Positions 37,252 through 44,982 of a stretch of 64,000 nucleotides of DNA are shown piece after piece. The DNA lies in NCBI RefSeq assembly GCF_030690345.1, contig NZ_JAUYGV010000006.1:620001-684000 (forward strand), given 5' to 3'. The notes beneath the pieces were generated by a model. The model was not told the DNA's origin. It ran no database searches and was given only the letters and a program-made list of their open reading frames with translations. Source of the stretch: Rheinheimera sp. GTDB taxonomy: Bacteria > Pseudomonadota > Gammaproteobacteria > Enterobacterales > Alteromonadaceae. The translations under genes and the position numbers were made by a program. Numbering within the stretch: the stretch's first letter is position 1; each line of letters starts with the position of its first letter.

Positions 37252-37286
37252 GCTGAAGGCTGAAGGCTGAAGGCTGAATGCTGAAG
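37252..37286. repeat. Heptamer tandem repeat GCTGAAG x5
   Basis: Five consecutive copies of GCTGAAG, the fourth with T as last base (37252-37286). It lies just downstream of the stop codon of the amidohydrolase (37291 on the minus strand). The unit is seven bases, so it cannot keep frame in a protein; it looks like a slippage repeat. Confidence 0.8.
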
Positions 37287-37290
37287 GGTG

Positions 37291-38634
37291 TTAGAGGGTG
37301 TTTTTGTAAATCTTGCCGTCCTTGATAATTAACTTCAGGCTTTGCTCCGGTGTCGCCAGCAAGTTAATATTGGCCAGCGGATCGCCGTCTACCAGCAGTA
37401 AATCGGCCAGTGCTCCTTGCTCTACTACGCCCAGCTTACCTTTATAAGGGCTGCGCGGGCCGGATAAGGCCAATAGTTGCGCATTAACACTGGTGGCCAT
37501 TGTCAGTACTTCGGCCGGTGTGTACCAACGCGTCATTTTCGCCAGCTGAGCGCCCTGGCGGGTAGTAAGTTTGGCGTCGAACAGGGAGTCGGTGCCCCAG
37601 GCTGTTTTCAGTTTGTATTTTTTCGCCAGCGCGATAGCGTTTTCGGTGCCTTTGGTCATTTGCAGTTGTTTTATGCGGTTTTCCGAGCCGGCCGGGAAAG
37701 GGTTGGCATCTTCATCATCTAAAAACGGTTGAATGCTAAGCCAGGTGCCGGTTTTGGCCATCAGTTTGGCTGTGGCTTCATCGATTAATTGGCCGTGATC
37801 TATCACTTTAACACCGGCTTTAATGGCCGTTTGTATTGCCCGCGGCGTATAGGCATGTACGGTTACGTAGGTGCCCCAGTTTTCTGCGGCATCAACCGCC
37901 GCTTTAAATTCGGCCTCAGTGTATTGGGCCACATCCAACGGATCATAATTGGATGACACCCCGCCACCGGCGGCCAGTTTTATTTGCGATGCACCCAGCA
38001 TCAACTGCTCACGCACCCGTTTTAATACTTCATCGGCGCCGTCGGCTATGGCCGCACCGCCAATAATTTCCGAGTAGTGCAGGTGGTCAGACGCTGCGCG
38101 CGGCAGTTCGTTTAACTGGCGGTAGTCGCCATGGCCACTGGTTTGAGAGATCATTGCACCGGAGGGCCAGATACGCGGCCCGGTAATTAAGCCTTCGTCT
38201 ATACCGCGCTTAATACTAAACACCGGCCCGGCCAGGTCCCGTACACTGGTAAAGCCGCGCAGCAGCGCATTTTTGGCCTCGCGGGCAGCCACCAGGTTAA
38301 CGTAACCTTCGGGCCCGTTTAATGCCACATGCAGCGGTGTTGCTGTCATCATCATATGAAAATGCGCATCTATCAGCCCGGGCATTAAGGTACGGCCACC
38401 GGCATCAATAACGCTGGTGCCGGCTTCTGCGGTAATGGTTTCTGTACTGATTTGTGCAATAAGGTTGCCGCTAAGCAGCACATTAGAGGGCGCAGACAGT
38501 TTATTGCTTTTACCATCGAAAATACGCACATCGCGGATCAGGATATTGTCTGGTGTGGTTTGTTGTGCTGCAGCGGCAAACATACTGCTGCTGAGTAATA
38601 TAAGCTGGACGATTTTTTTGCTTAGCGGCTGCAT
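37291..38634 (-). CDS. Exported amidohydrolase (imidazolonepropionase / prolidase-like)
   Basis: A 447-residue protein with a signal peptide (to about residue 23) and a TIM-barrel amidohydrolase body: GLIDAHFHMM (H91, H93), a TVHAYTPRAI segment, VIDHGQLID and AWGTDSLFD holding the later metal ligands, and a final VEQGALADLLLVDGDPL segment of the beta-sandwich. Related proteins cut dipeptides with C-terminal basic residues or similar amides; the substrate here is unknown. A frame open to 38724 is longer; the ATG at 38634 has GGGAGG upstream and starts the signal peptide. Periplasmic or outer-membrane side location is inferred from the signal. Confidence 0.87.
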   Translation of the reverse strand: MQPLSKKIVQLILLSSSMFAAAAQQTTPDNILIRDVRIFDGKSNKLSAPSNVLLSGNLIAQISTETITAEAGTSVIDAGGRTLMPGLIDAHFHMMMTATPLHVALNGPEGYVNLVAAREAKNALLRGFTSVRDLAGPVFSIKRGIDEGLITGPRIWPSGAMISQTSGHGDYRQLNELPRAASDHLHYSEIIGGAAIADGADEVLKRVREQLMLGASQIKLAAGGGVSSNYDPLDVAQYTEAEFKAAVDAAENWGTYVTVHAYTPRAIQTAIKAGVKVIDHGQLIDEATAKLMAKTGTWLSIQPFLDDEDANPFPAGSENRIKQLQMTKGTENAIALAKKYKLKTAWGTDSLFDAKLTTRQGAQLAKMTRWYTPAEVLTMATSVNAQLLALSGPRSPYKGKLGVVEQGALADLLLVDGDPLANINLLATPEQSLKLIIKDGKIYKNTL

Positions 38635-38835
38635 GCAAGCCCTCCCGGTTTGGCTAAATTTATGCGTGACAGTGCAGACAGCAACAGTGCCGGCAGCTGT
38701 CACATATTGCAGTGTAGACGGCAAAATCGGCCGTGCCGCTATGGCATGGTATTTTTTGCAGGTTTTTTATTCGGTTGAGCTATAAAGCGGAGTGTCATAA
38801 ATTTGCCTTACAGCCATGCTATAACTGCGCCCGCT

Positions 38836-39318
38836 ATGGATAAATACTTATATTTTTTACGTCACGCCACCGCAGAAATCATCCGGCCTAATCAGCTGGA
38901 TATAGACCGTTGCCTGGTGGAAAAAGGCCGGCTGCAGGCGCGCCGCGTGGCGGCTTTTATGCAGCGCCACGCTATTACGCCAACAGCGGTATTCAGCAGC
39001 CCCTATCCGCGCGCTATGCAAACCGCCGCTATAGTGGCTAAAGAAGCAGGGCTTGGTGCGGTACAGGAATTACCCTGGTTGGCATTAGGCAGCGACAGCC
39101 AGGCGGCGCTGGCACAGTTACAGCAATTGCTGGTGGATTTGCCGCAACACAGCTTGCTGGTAGGGCACGAGCCGGACTTCTCCGCATTAATCAGCCGGTT
39201 GCTTGGCAGTGAAACCGGCCTGCTTAATGTGCGCAAAGCGTCGCTAAGCTGCGTTGGTTACTGTAGCGACACTAAGCAGGCGGAACTGCAATGGTCGGTT
39301 CCTGCGCGTTTTATGTAA
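38836..39318 (+). CDS. sixA: Phosphohistidine phosphatase SixA
   Basis: A 160-residue histidine phosphatase superfamily protein: the RHA motif with catalytic H10 (YFLRHATAE), SSPYPRAMQTA and LVGHEPDFSAL, which holds the second catalytic His. SixA removes phosphate from phosphohistidine in HPt proteins and in the nitrogen PTS. The ATG at 38836 begins the family start; a TTG at 38803 would add 11 residues. No good ribosome binding site. It is divergent from the amidohydrolase gene. Confidence 0.88.
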   Translation: MDKYLYFLRHATAEIIRPNQLDIDRCLVEKGRLQARRVAAFMQRHAITPTAVFSSPYPRAMQTAAIVAKEAGLGAVQELPWLALGSDSQAALAQLQQLLVDLPQHSLLVGHEPDFSALISRLLGSETGLLNVRKASLSCVGYCSDTKQAELQWSVPARFM

Positions 39319-39398
39319 GCGGCAGCTGCTGTGTTGAATCCAGCTTAGCTGCAAAAAGCCGGCGTGAAGTAACCCCGGAGTGGTGATTTTTGCTCAGT

Positions 39399-39437
39399 AA
39401 AAAGCCGAAGTAATTTAAGTTACTCCGGCTTTTTTTA
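39399..39437. terminator. Bidirectional terminator between sixA and the outer membrane protein gene
   Basis: AAAAAGCCGAAGTAA (39399-39413) pairs with TTACTCCGGCTTTTT (from 39420) with one mismatch; A-run on the left and T-run on the right allow termination of both convergent genes. Confidence 0.85.
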
Positions 39438-39446
39438 CGCTGAGGT

Positions 39447-40022
39447 TTAGAAGTAGTAATTAACGCCAACAGACAGGTTGTTTGATTCCAGTTTAAATGA
39501 ATATGAGCCGTCCCGAAGTGTTTCATCCGGTAACATTACATATTCCAGATTGACGGCAAAGTTATTAGCAAAGCGGAATTCTGCACCTATACCCAGTGCT
39601 AAGCCGCTTAGTGAGTCAGTTTCGGAAAAAGAGTAAGACGGGCCGCTTTCTTTGTATTCAAACTCAGTTTTACTGTAACCAGCCAGCGCGAATACGGAAA
39701 ACTCGTCAGACAGCTGGTAGCTGGCTTTGGCTATCAGCATGGTTTGCAGATCTACACCAAATGATTCTTTGTAACCATCTTCGGTATATGACTTATCGTT
39801 AATACCGGTACCAAGGCGGGCTTCAACGGCAATGTAGTTGTTGAATTTGTAACCCGCCAGAGCTGTCAGGCTGCCAAAATCAACTGAGGCCGATAAACCA
39901 CTTTCTTTTTCTTCTAATGTGGTTTTATTGTACTGGCCACCAACGTAAAAGTTTTGTACGTCAGCTTGAGCTGCAAAGGTGCCACATAAGGCTACTGCTA
40001 CCAGCATTTTTTTAAACGACAT
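39447..40022 (-). CDS. Outer membrane beta-barrel protein (OmpA/OmpX-like)
   Basis: A 191-residue protein with a signal peptide (MSFKKMLVAVALCGTFAAQA) and about eight amphipathic beta-strands (YVGGQYNKTT, FGSLTALAGYKF, LGIGAEFRFANNFAVNLEYV), ending in a Phe (VNYYF), the outer-membrane sorting signal. The fold is the small eight-stranded barrel family found widely in Alteromonadales. No specific role can be given. AGGATG precedes the ATG. Convergent with sixA, sharing its terminator. Confidence 0.8.
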   Translation of the reverse strand: MSFKKMLVAVALCGTFAAQADVQNFYVGGQYNKTTLEEKESGLSASVDFGSLTALAGYKFNNYIAVEARLGTGINDKSYTEDGYKESFGVDLQTMLIAKASYQLSDEFSVFALAGYSKTEFEYKESGPSYSFSETDSLSGLALGIGAEFRFANNFAVNLEYVMLPDETLRDGSYSFKLESNNLSVGVNYYF

Positions 40023-40125
40023 AAAACATCCTATTTTATTTAATTAACTGCAAAATGCGGCTGATTTATAACTGAAACTATTTTGTTGGTAAAGTGTTTT
40101 TACTAAGTATCAATAAAGGCTTTTT

Positions 40126-40530
40126 ATGCAGCATTATCTATTTGTTTACGGCACCCTGCGGCAGAACGCCAACCACCCCATGCACCAATTACTGGCACAA
40201 CATAGCTGTTTTGTTGCTATGGCAAGTTATCAGGCCAGGCTTTATCAGGTAGATTATTATCCTGGTGCAGTGCCATCCAATAATGCGGCCGAACAGGTAG
40301 TAGGAGAGCTGTATCAGCTGACACAGCCGGATCTGCTGCTAAGCGCGCTGGATAAGTACGAAGAATGCGGCCCGGGTTTTGCGCCGCTGCAGGAGTATCG
40401 GCGTGAACTGCAAAGCGTAATACCGGAGAATGGCGACAGTGTTGTCGCCTGGGTGTATGTGTATAACCGGGACACTGATGGGCTTACACAGCTATTATCA
40501 GGGGATTTTCTTAATACAGGTATTACATAA
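40126..40530 (+). CDS. Gamma-glutamylcyclotransferase family protein (YtfP/AIG2-like)
   Basis: A 134-residue protein beginning with the family motif FVYGTLRQNANHP. Later GELYQLTQPDLLLSALDKYE holds the conserved acidic segment and the aspartate before the catalytic Glu. The fold removes 5-oxoproline from gamma-glutamyl amines or acts on related substrates; the function of the bacterial YtfP-like type is poorly known. AAAGG precedes the ATG. It is divergent from the outer membrane protein gene and ends at a terminator shared with purH. Confidence 0.85.
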   Translation: MQHYLFVYGTLRQNANHPMHQLLAQHSCFVAMASYQARLYQVDYYPGAVPSNNAAEQVVGELYQLTQPDLLLSALDKYEECGPGFAPLQEYRRELQSVIPENGDSVVAWVYVYNRDTDGLTQLLSGDFLNTGIT

Positions 40531-40536
40531 ACAAGT

Positions 40537-40563
40537 AAAAAAAGGCCGCAACGCGGCCTTTTT
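40537..40563. terminator. Bidirectional terminator between the cyclotransferase gene and purH
   Basis: AAAAAAAGGCCGC and GCGGCCTTTTT pair with loop AAC; A-run and T-run on the two sides suit both convergent genes. Confidence 0.9.
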
Positions 40564-40595
40564 CAACTTAAGCAATAGCTTAGTGGCGCCAGCTT

Positions 40596-42182
40596 TTAAT
40601 GTCTAAAGTGACGCACGCCGGTAAACACCATGGCCATGCCGTGCTCGTCTGCTGCGGCGATAACTTCAGCGTCGCGCATTGAGCCACCAGGCTGGATCAC
40701 GGCGGTAATGCCGGCTGCGGCTGCAGCGTCGATACCATCGCGGAACGGGAAGAAGGCGTCTGAGGCCATTACTGAGCCTTTTACTTCCAGCTTCTCGTCA
40801 GCAGCTTTAATACCAGCGATTTTGGCGCTGTAGACGCGGCTCATTTGGCCGGCGCCAACACCAATCGTCATGCTGTCTTTTACGTACACAATGGCGTTGG
40901 ATTTAACAAACTTAGCCACCTTCCAGCAGAACAGTAAGTCTTTCAACTCTTGTTCGGTGGGCTGGCGTTTGGTGACGACTTTTAAGTCCGCAGCCGTAAC
41001 TTTGGCCTGGTCGCGGTCTTGCAGCAACATACCGCCGTTTACCTGTTTAATATCTAATGCGGTAGCAGCAGTGCTGAACTCACCACATACCAGCAGGCGC
41101 ACATTCGGCTTAGTGCCAACCACTGCTACGGCAGCGTCGGTAGCGGCAGGCGCAATAATCACTTCAACAAACTGCCGGCTGACAATTTCTTTCGCCGTGG
41201 TTTCATCCAGCTCACGGTTAAAGGCAATAATGCCGCCGAAGGCCGAGGTTGGGTCGGTCTGGTAGGCGCGGTTATAGGCCGCCAGAATCGAATCACCAAT
41301 GGCCACGCCGCACGGGTTGGCGTGTTTAACGATAACGCAGGCCGGCTCACTGAATTCTTTTACGCATTCCAGCGCGGCATCGGTATCGGCGATATTGTTG
41401 TATGACAACGCCTTGCCTTGTAACTGCTTAGCGGTAGATACAGAGGCTTCCGTGGCGCCATCCTGCACATAGAACGCTGCGCTTTGGTGGCTGTTTTCGC
41501 CATAGCGTAAATCTTGTTTCTTGACGAACTGGCTGTTAAAGGTGCGCGGGAACTTAGTTGCCGGCTCGCTTGGTGTATCGTAGGCCGGTAACATGGCGCC
41601 AAAGTAGTTGGCTATCATGCCATCGTATTGAGCGGTGTGTTCAAAAGCGCTGATCGCCAGGCTAAACCGCGTCGCGTGGCTGGTAGCGCCGCCGTTAGCC
41701 TGCATTTCTGCCAGTACGCTGCCGTAGTCTTTGGCATTAACAACAATGGTCACATCTTTGTGGTTTTTCGCTGCCGCGCGCACCATAGTCGGGCCGCCGA
41801 TGTCGATGTTTTCAACCGCATCTTCCAGCGTACAACCTGGCTTGGCTACTGTGCTGGCAAACGGATACAGGTTTACTACCACTAAGTCGATAGGGCCGAT
41901 ATTGTTGGCCGCCATTACGCTTTCATCTACGCCGCGACGGGCTAAAATACCGCCGTGAATTTTCGGATGCAGGGTTTTTACCCGACCGTCCATAATTTCC
42001 GGGTGGCCGGTGTAGTCAGATACTTCTGTAACCTTAATGCCTTGTTCGGCCAACAGTTTAGCAGTACCGCCGGTAGAGAGAATATCTACCTGTTGCGCGG
42101 CCAGCGCGCGGGCGAACTCTACAATACCGGTTTTGTCTGACACACTCAGCAGTGCGCGGCGGATGGGTCTTAATGTCGTCAT
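40596..42182 (-). CDS. purH: Bifunctional AICAR transformylase / IMP cyclohydrolase
   Basis: A 528-residue enzyme for the last two steps of IMP synthesis. N-terminal cyclohydrolase part: [30 protein letters not shown] and [20 protein letters not shown]-terminal transformylase part: KHANPCGVA and [12 protein letters not shown]. The length matches E. coli PurH (529). A frame open to 42230 is longer, but the ATG at 42182 has AGAGAG upstream and gives the family start. The upstream dusB-fis unit ends at a terminator, so purH probably has its own promoter in the 50 bases between. purD is 4.5 kb away, not adjacent as in E. coli. Confidence 0.97.
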   Translation of the reverse strand: MTTLRPIRRALLSVSDKTGIVEFARALAAQQVDILSTGGTAKLLAEQGIKVTEVSDYTGHPEIMDGRVKTLHPKIHGGILARRGVDESVMAANNIGPIDLVVVNLYPFASTVAKPGCTLEDAVENIDIGGPTMVRAAAKNHKDVTIVVNAKDYGSVLAEMQANGGATSHATRFSLAISAFEHTAQYDGMIANYFGAMLPAYDTPSEPATKFPRTFNSQFVKKQDLRYGENSHQSAAFYVQDGATEASVSTAKQLQGKALSYNNIADTDAALECVKEFSEPACVIVKHANPCGVAIGDSILAAYNRAYQTDPTSAFGGIIAFNRELDETTAKEIVSRQFVEVIIAPAATDAAVAVVGTKPNVRLLVCGEFSTAATALDIKQVNGGMLLQDRDQAKVTAADLKVVTKRQPTEQELKDLLFCWKVAKFVKSNAIVYVKDSMTIGVGAGQMSRVYSAKIAGIKAADEKLEVKGSVMASDAFFPFRDGIDAAAAAGITAVIQPGGSMRDAEVIAAADEHGMAMVFTGVRHFRH

Positions 42183-42230
42183 GCTTAGACTCTCTTGTAG
42201 CTTGCAGAAATCAGATTTTAACCTAACCAA

Positions 42231-42253
42231 TAAAAAAGCACCCGAAGGTGCTT
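42231..42253 (-). terminator. Terminator after fis
   Basis: On the minus strand AAGCACC-TTCG-GGTGCTT forms a perfect seven-base stem with a stable TTCG loop and a T-run (TTTTTTA). It ends the dusB-fis transcript just before purH. Confidence 0.9.
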
Positions 42254-42282
42254 AGTGGCGGGGCGCTGGCCCCGCAGTGGCA

Positions 42283-42573
42283 TTAACTCATGCCGTACTG
42301 TTTCAGCTTCTTACGCAGCGTACCGCGGTTGATGCCCATCAGGTTAGCCGCGCGGGTTTGGTTACCGCGGGTATACTTCATCACTTCTTCCAGTAACGGA
42401 CGCTCTAATTCAGATAATACCAGTTCATACAAGTCGTTAACGTCCTGACCGTTTAATTGCTGCAGGTAGTTAGCCACGGCTTTTTGCGCGGCGTTACTTA
42501 AAGCTTGTGGCTTTTCCTGCGTTTGTACGTGGGCGTTAGTAATAAATGGCGAAGTAACGTTCGAATTAAACAT
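42283..42573 (-). CDS. fis: DNA-binding protein Fis
   Basis: A 96-residue nucleoid protein and activator of rRNA promoters. The C-terminal half ([40 protein letters not shown]) is the well-known Fis helix-turn-helix; the flexible beta-hairpin arm part at the N-terminus is also seen. It follows dusB on the same strand with a 17-base gap, an arrangement kept across the gammaproteobacteria, where the promoter before dusB is controlled by growth rate and Fis itself. Confidence 0.97.
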   Translation of the reverse strand: MFNSNVTSPFITNAHVQTQEKPQALSNAAQKAVANYLQQLNGQDVNDLYELVLSELERPLLEEVMKYTRGNQTRAANLMGINRGTLRKKLKQYGMS

Positions 42574-42590
42574 TGCTTTTCTCTTTTACG

Positions 42591-43562
42591 TTAGGTTGCT
42601 GCTAGTTGATGAAAATAGTCATTTAAGGTGTCAAGCTGCTGCTTAGCACACTCAATACCATTGAATTCACTACGAAACTGTCCGAGCGTGTCATGCTCGG
42701 CTAAATACCAGCCCACATGTTTGCGGGCAATACGGGAACCGGCCAGCTCACCATAAAGTTGGTGTAAACCCTGCACATGTTCCAGCATGATCTGACGTAC
42801 CTCGGCAATGCCCGGTGGCGCCAGTTTGTCGCCAGTGGCCAGGTAATGCACCACTTCGCGGAAAATCCATGGCCTTCCTTGTGCCGCGCGGCCAATCATA
42901 ATGGCGTCGGCACCGGTGTAGTCCAGCACATGGCGCGCTTTTTCCGCTCCGGTAATATCGCCGTTGGCAATTACCGGGATAGAAACACTTTGTTTAATGG
43001 CGCGGATGGTGTCATATTCCGCTTCACCTTTGTACATACAGGCGCGTGTCCTGCCATGTACCGCCAGCGCCTGTATGCCGTTATCTTGCGCGATACGGGC
43101 GATCTGAATACCGTTTCTGTGCTCAGGATCCCAGCCGGTGCGGATTTTTAACGTAACCGGCACCTTAACTGCATCGACCACAGCGCGCACAATTTGTTCC
43201 ACTAACTCCGGATACTGCAGCAAGGCAGAGCCGGCCAGTTTTTTGTTCACTTTTTTCGCCGGGCAACCCATGTTGATGTCGATAATATCGGCACCTATGT
43301 CAACATTGTATTGCGCTGCCTCAGCCATTTGCTGTGGGTCCGCGCCGGCAATTTGTACCGAGCGGATACCTGACTCCTGTCGGTGGCCCATGCGATTTTG
43401 TGATTTTTCGCTTTGCCATACCAACGGGTTGCTCGACAGCATTTCCGACACAGCTAAGGCTGCACCAAAACGCCGGCAGAGCTCACGAAAAGTGTGATCG
43501 GTTACTCCGGCCATCGGAGCACAAATTACCTTGTTCGCTAATTGATATGGACCTATGCGCAC
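42591..43562 (-). CDS. dusB: tRNA-dihydrouridine synthase B
   Basis: A 323-residue flavin enzyme that reduces uridine in tRNA D-loops. Features: IGPYQLANKVICAPMAGVTD (FMN site), NMGCPAKKVNKKLAGSALLQ with the catalytic Cys, KIRTGW, VHGRTR and NGDI, all usual for Dus enzymes. It starts with GTG (VRIG...), matching E. coli DusB start MRIG; a frame open to 43625 is longer. Next gene is fis, giving the conserved dusB-fis operon. Start codon choice is moderate. Confidence 0.93.
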   Translation of the reverse strand: MRIGPYQLANKVICAPMAGVTDHTFRELCRRFGAALAVSEMLSSNPLVWQSEKSQNRMGHRQESGIRSVQIAGADPQQMAEAAQYNVDIGADIIDINMGCPAKKVNKKLAGSALLQYPELVEQIVRAVVDAVKVPVTLKIRTGWDPEHRNGIQIARIAQDNGIQALAVHGRTRACMYKGEAEYDTIRAIKQSVSIPVIANGDITGAEKARHVLDYTGADAIMIGRAAQGRPWIFREVVHYLATGDKLAPPGIAEVRQIMLEHVQGLHQLYGELAGSRIARKHVGWYLAEHDTLGQFRSEFNGIECAKQQLDTLNDYFHQLAAT

Positions 43563-43951
43563 CACTGAATCCAAGGCTCTACCCGTAAGGGGCGCTAAGT
43601 TTACGGATTTTTTCCGGCAAAGCAAAGGCTATTATTTAAACAAAAGTGTAAATTTACCGGCCTTTGCGGTCTTGACATTCGCTAAACGGCTGAAAATTGG
43701 TGTTTTGTAAAGCTGAGACAACAGTAGTATGCGGGGTGGCGAAAATGAAAATTGTAACGCTGTTGGTTTTATGACCAGGGAAATGATGTAGTTTTGATAA
43801 CAATTCTGGTAGTTCCGTTGTAAACGCAAAAGCGGTATGCCCACACCAACACGCCGTAAATACGTCCCTGTAGGCTCGACTCAGGCATCCATGCCTTCAA
43901 CGGTTGGTTTAGGGCATACCGCTTTTGCTGCCAGAGTATTGAGCTTGACGC
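43563..43951. other. Gap between dusB and prkB (389 bp), with repeat element C
   Basis: The part next to dusB (43563-43825) should contain the dusB-fis promoter; GC-rich GGGGCGCTAAG just upstream of dusB (43590-43600) could be a discriminator-like segment of a stringently controlled promoter, but no clear -35/-10 pair was found. The part 43826-43928 is repeat element C. No other gene or RNA was seen. Confidence 0.4.
43826..43928. repeat. Intergenic inverted-repeat element C (about 103 bp)
   Basis: Outer arms GCAAAAGCGGTATGCCC (43826-43842) and GGGCATACCGCTTTTGC (43912-43928) are perfect reverse complements of 17 bases. Inside: ACCAAC (43845-43850) pairing with GTTGGT (43903-43908), hairpin TAC-GTCCCT-GTA (43861-43872) and hairpin AGGC-ATCCAT-GCCT (43883-43896). 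The loops match those in elements A and B. No T-run. It lies in the gap after prkB and before the dusB promoter region. Confidence 0.8.
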
Positions 43952-44848
43952 CTAAGTACCCAGCCAATCTACCTGGCCGCGTGCCTGGCGCCGTTTAATC
44001 ATCAGCTCTTCTATCAGCGGCGTTAAAATCAGCTCCATTGCCAGGCCCATTTTCCCGCCCGGCACCACCAGGGTATTAACCCGCGACATAAAGGCGCCGT
44101 TAATCATTTGCAGGTAGTAGGGGAAATCCACATGCTTAATACCGCGAAAGCGGATCACTACAAAGCTCTCGTCCAGCGAGGGTATATCTTTGGCACTGAA
44201 GGGGTTGGAGGTATCTACCGTAGGCACGCGCTGAAAGTTAATATGGGTGCGCGAGAACTGCGGCGTTATATGGTTAATGTAGTCATCCATGCTGCGCACT
44301 ATGCTGGCCTGCACGGCTTCACGGCTGTGACCGCGCTCGGAGGTGTCGCGGATAATTTTTTGGATCCACTCTAAGTTCACTATCGGCACCATGCCAATCA
44401 GCAAATCGACATGTTGCGCTACGTTATGCTCGTCGGTTACCGCTCCGCCGTGTAAGCCTTCATAAAATAATAAGTCGGTATTGGCGCGTAAATCCTGCCA
44501 GGGGGTAAAGGTGCCCGGTAACTGGTTATAAGGCACTGCTTCATCGAAGGTGTGCAAATAGTGGCGTATTTTGCCGCCGCCGGTTTCACCATAGCTGGCA
44601 AAGAAGTTTTCCAGTGCGCCAAAATCGTTGGCTTCGGCGCCAAAATAGCTGATATGTTTGCCGGCTTCTTTGGCTTTGCGAATCGCCACTTCCATTTCCG
44701 GCCGGCTGAAGCGGTGAAAGCAGTCACCCTCAACAAAGGCCGCATCTATGCCCAGGGTGCGGAAAATATGCTGAAACGCCGTCGAGGTGGTGCTGGTGCC
44801 GGCACCGGACGAACCGGTAATAGCAATAATCGGGTTTTTGTGTGACAT
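43952..44848 (-). CDS. prkB: Phosphoribulokinase family protein PrkB
   Basis: A 298-residue protein of the phosphoribulokinase/uridine kinase family with P-loop GSSGAGTST (12-20). Segments FVEGDCFHRFSRPEM, LFYEGLHGG and the RGIKHVDFPYYLQM stretch match the short proteobacterial PrkB (E. coli YhfP) type, not the Calvin-cycle kinase of cyanobacteria. No RuBisCO is in the window, and the role of PrkB in heterotrophs is unclear. It is 134 bases downstream of the nuclease gene, with a hairpin between. Confidence 0.88.
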   Translation of the reverse strand: MSHKNPIIAITGSSGAGTSTTSTAFQHIFRTLGIDAAFVEGDCFHRFSRPEMEVAIRKAKEAGKHISYFGAEANDFGALENFFASYGETGGGKIRHYLHTFDEAVPYNQLPGTFTPWQDLRANTDLLFYEGLHGGAVTDEHNVAQHVDLLIGMVPIVNLEWIQKIIRDTSERGHSREAVQASIVRSMDDYINHITPQFSRTHINFQRVPTVDTSNPFSAKDIPSLDESFVVIRFRGIKHVDFPYYLQMINGAFMSRVNTLVVPGGKMGLAMELILTPLIEELMIKRRQARGQVDWLGT

Positions 44849-44935
44849 GGGCGCGGCTCGCTAAGTTAACTGAACCTCACCTTAAAGCAACTGGTAAAGC
44901 AGGTGCAACTGTTTCTTCTGCTATTACAGCAGTTA

Positions 44936-44969
44936 CAGCCGGTAAGTTATTGAATTACCTTACCGGCTG
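44936..44969. other. Hairpin between the nuclease gene and prkB
   Basis: CAGCCGGTAAG (44936-44946) and CTTACCGGCTG (44959-44969) form a perfect 11-base stem with a 12-base AT-rich loop, 14 bases before the nuclease stop codon's end (44983). There is no T-run on either strand, so termination is doubtful; a 3' end stabiliser or repeat relic is possible. Confidence 0.5.
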
Positions 44970-44982
44970 CAGTAAAACCGCG

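Noticed and set aside
37252-37286. CRISPR-like array
   Set aside because: Units are seven bases without spacers; this is a simple tandem repeat.
38666-38703. Inverted repeat GTGACAG...CTGTCAC upstream of the amidohydrolase gene
   Set aside because: Seven-base arms with a 24-base gap are weak; no known regulator site fits.
43952-44848. Calvin-cycle carbon fixation
   Set aside because: The kinase is the heterotroph PrkB type and no RuBisCO or other cycle gene is present.
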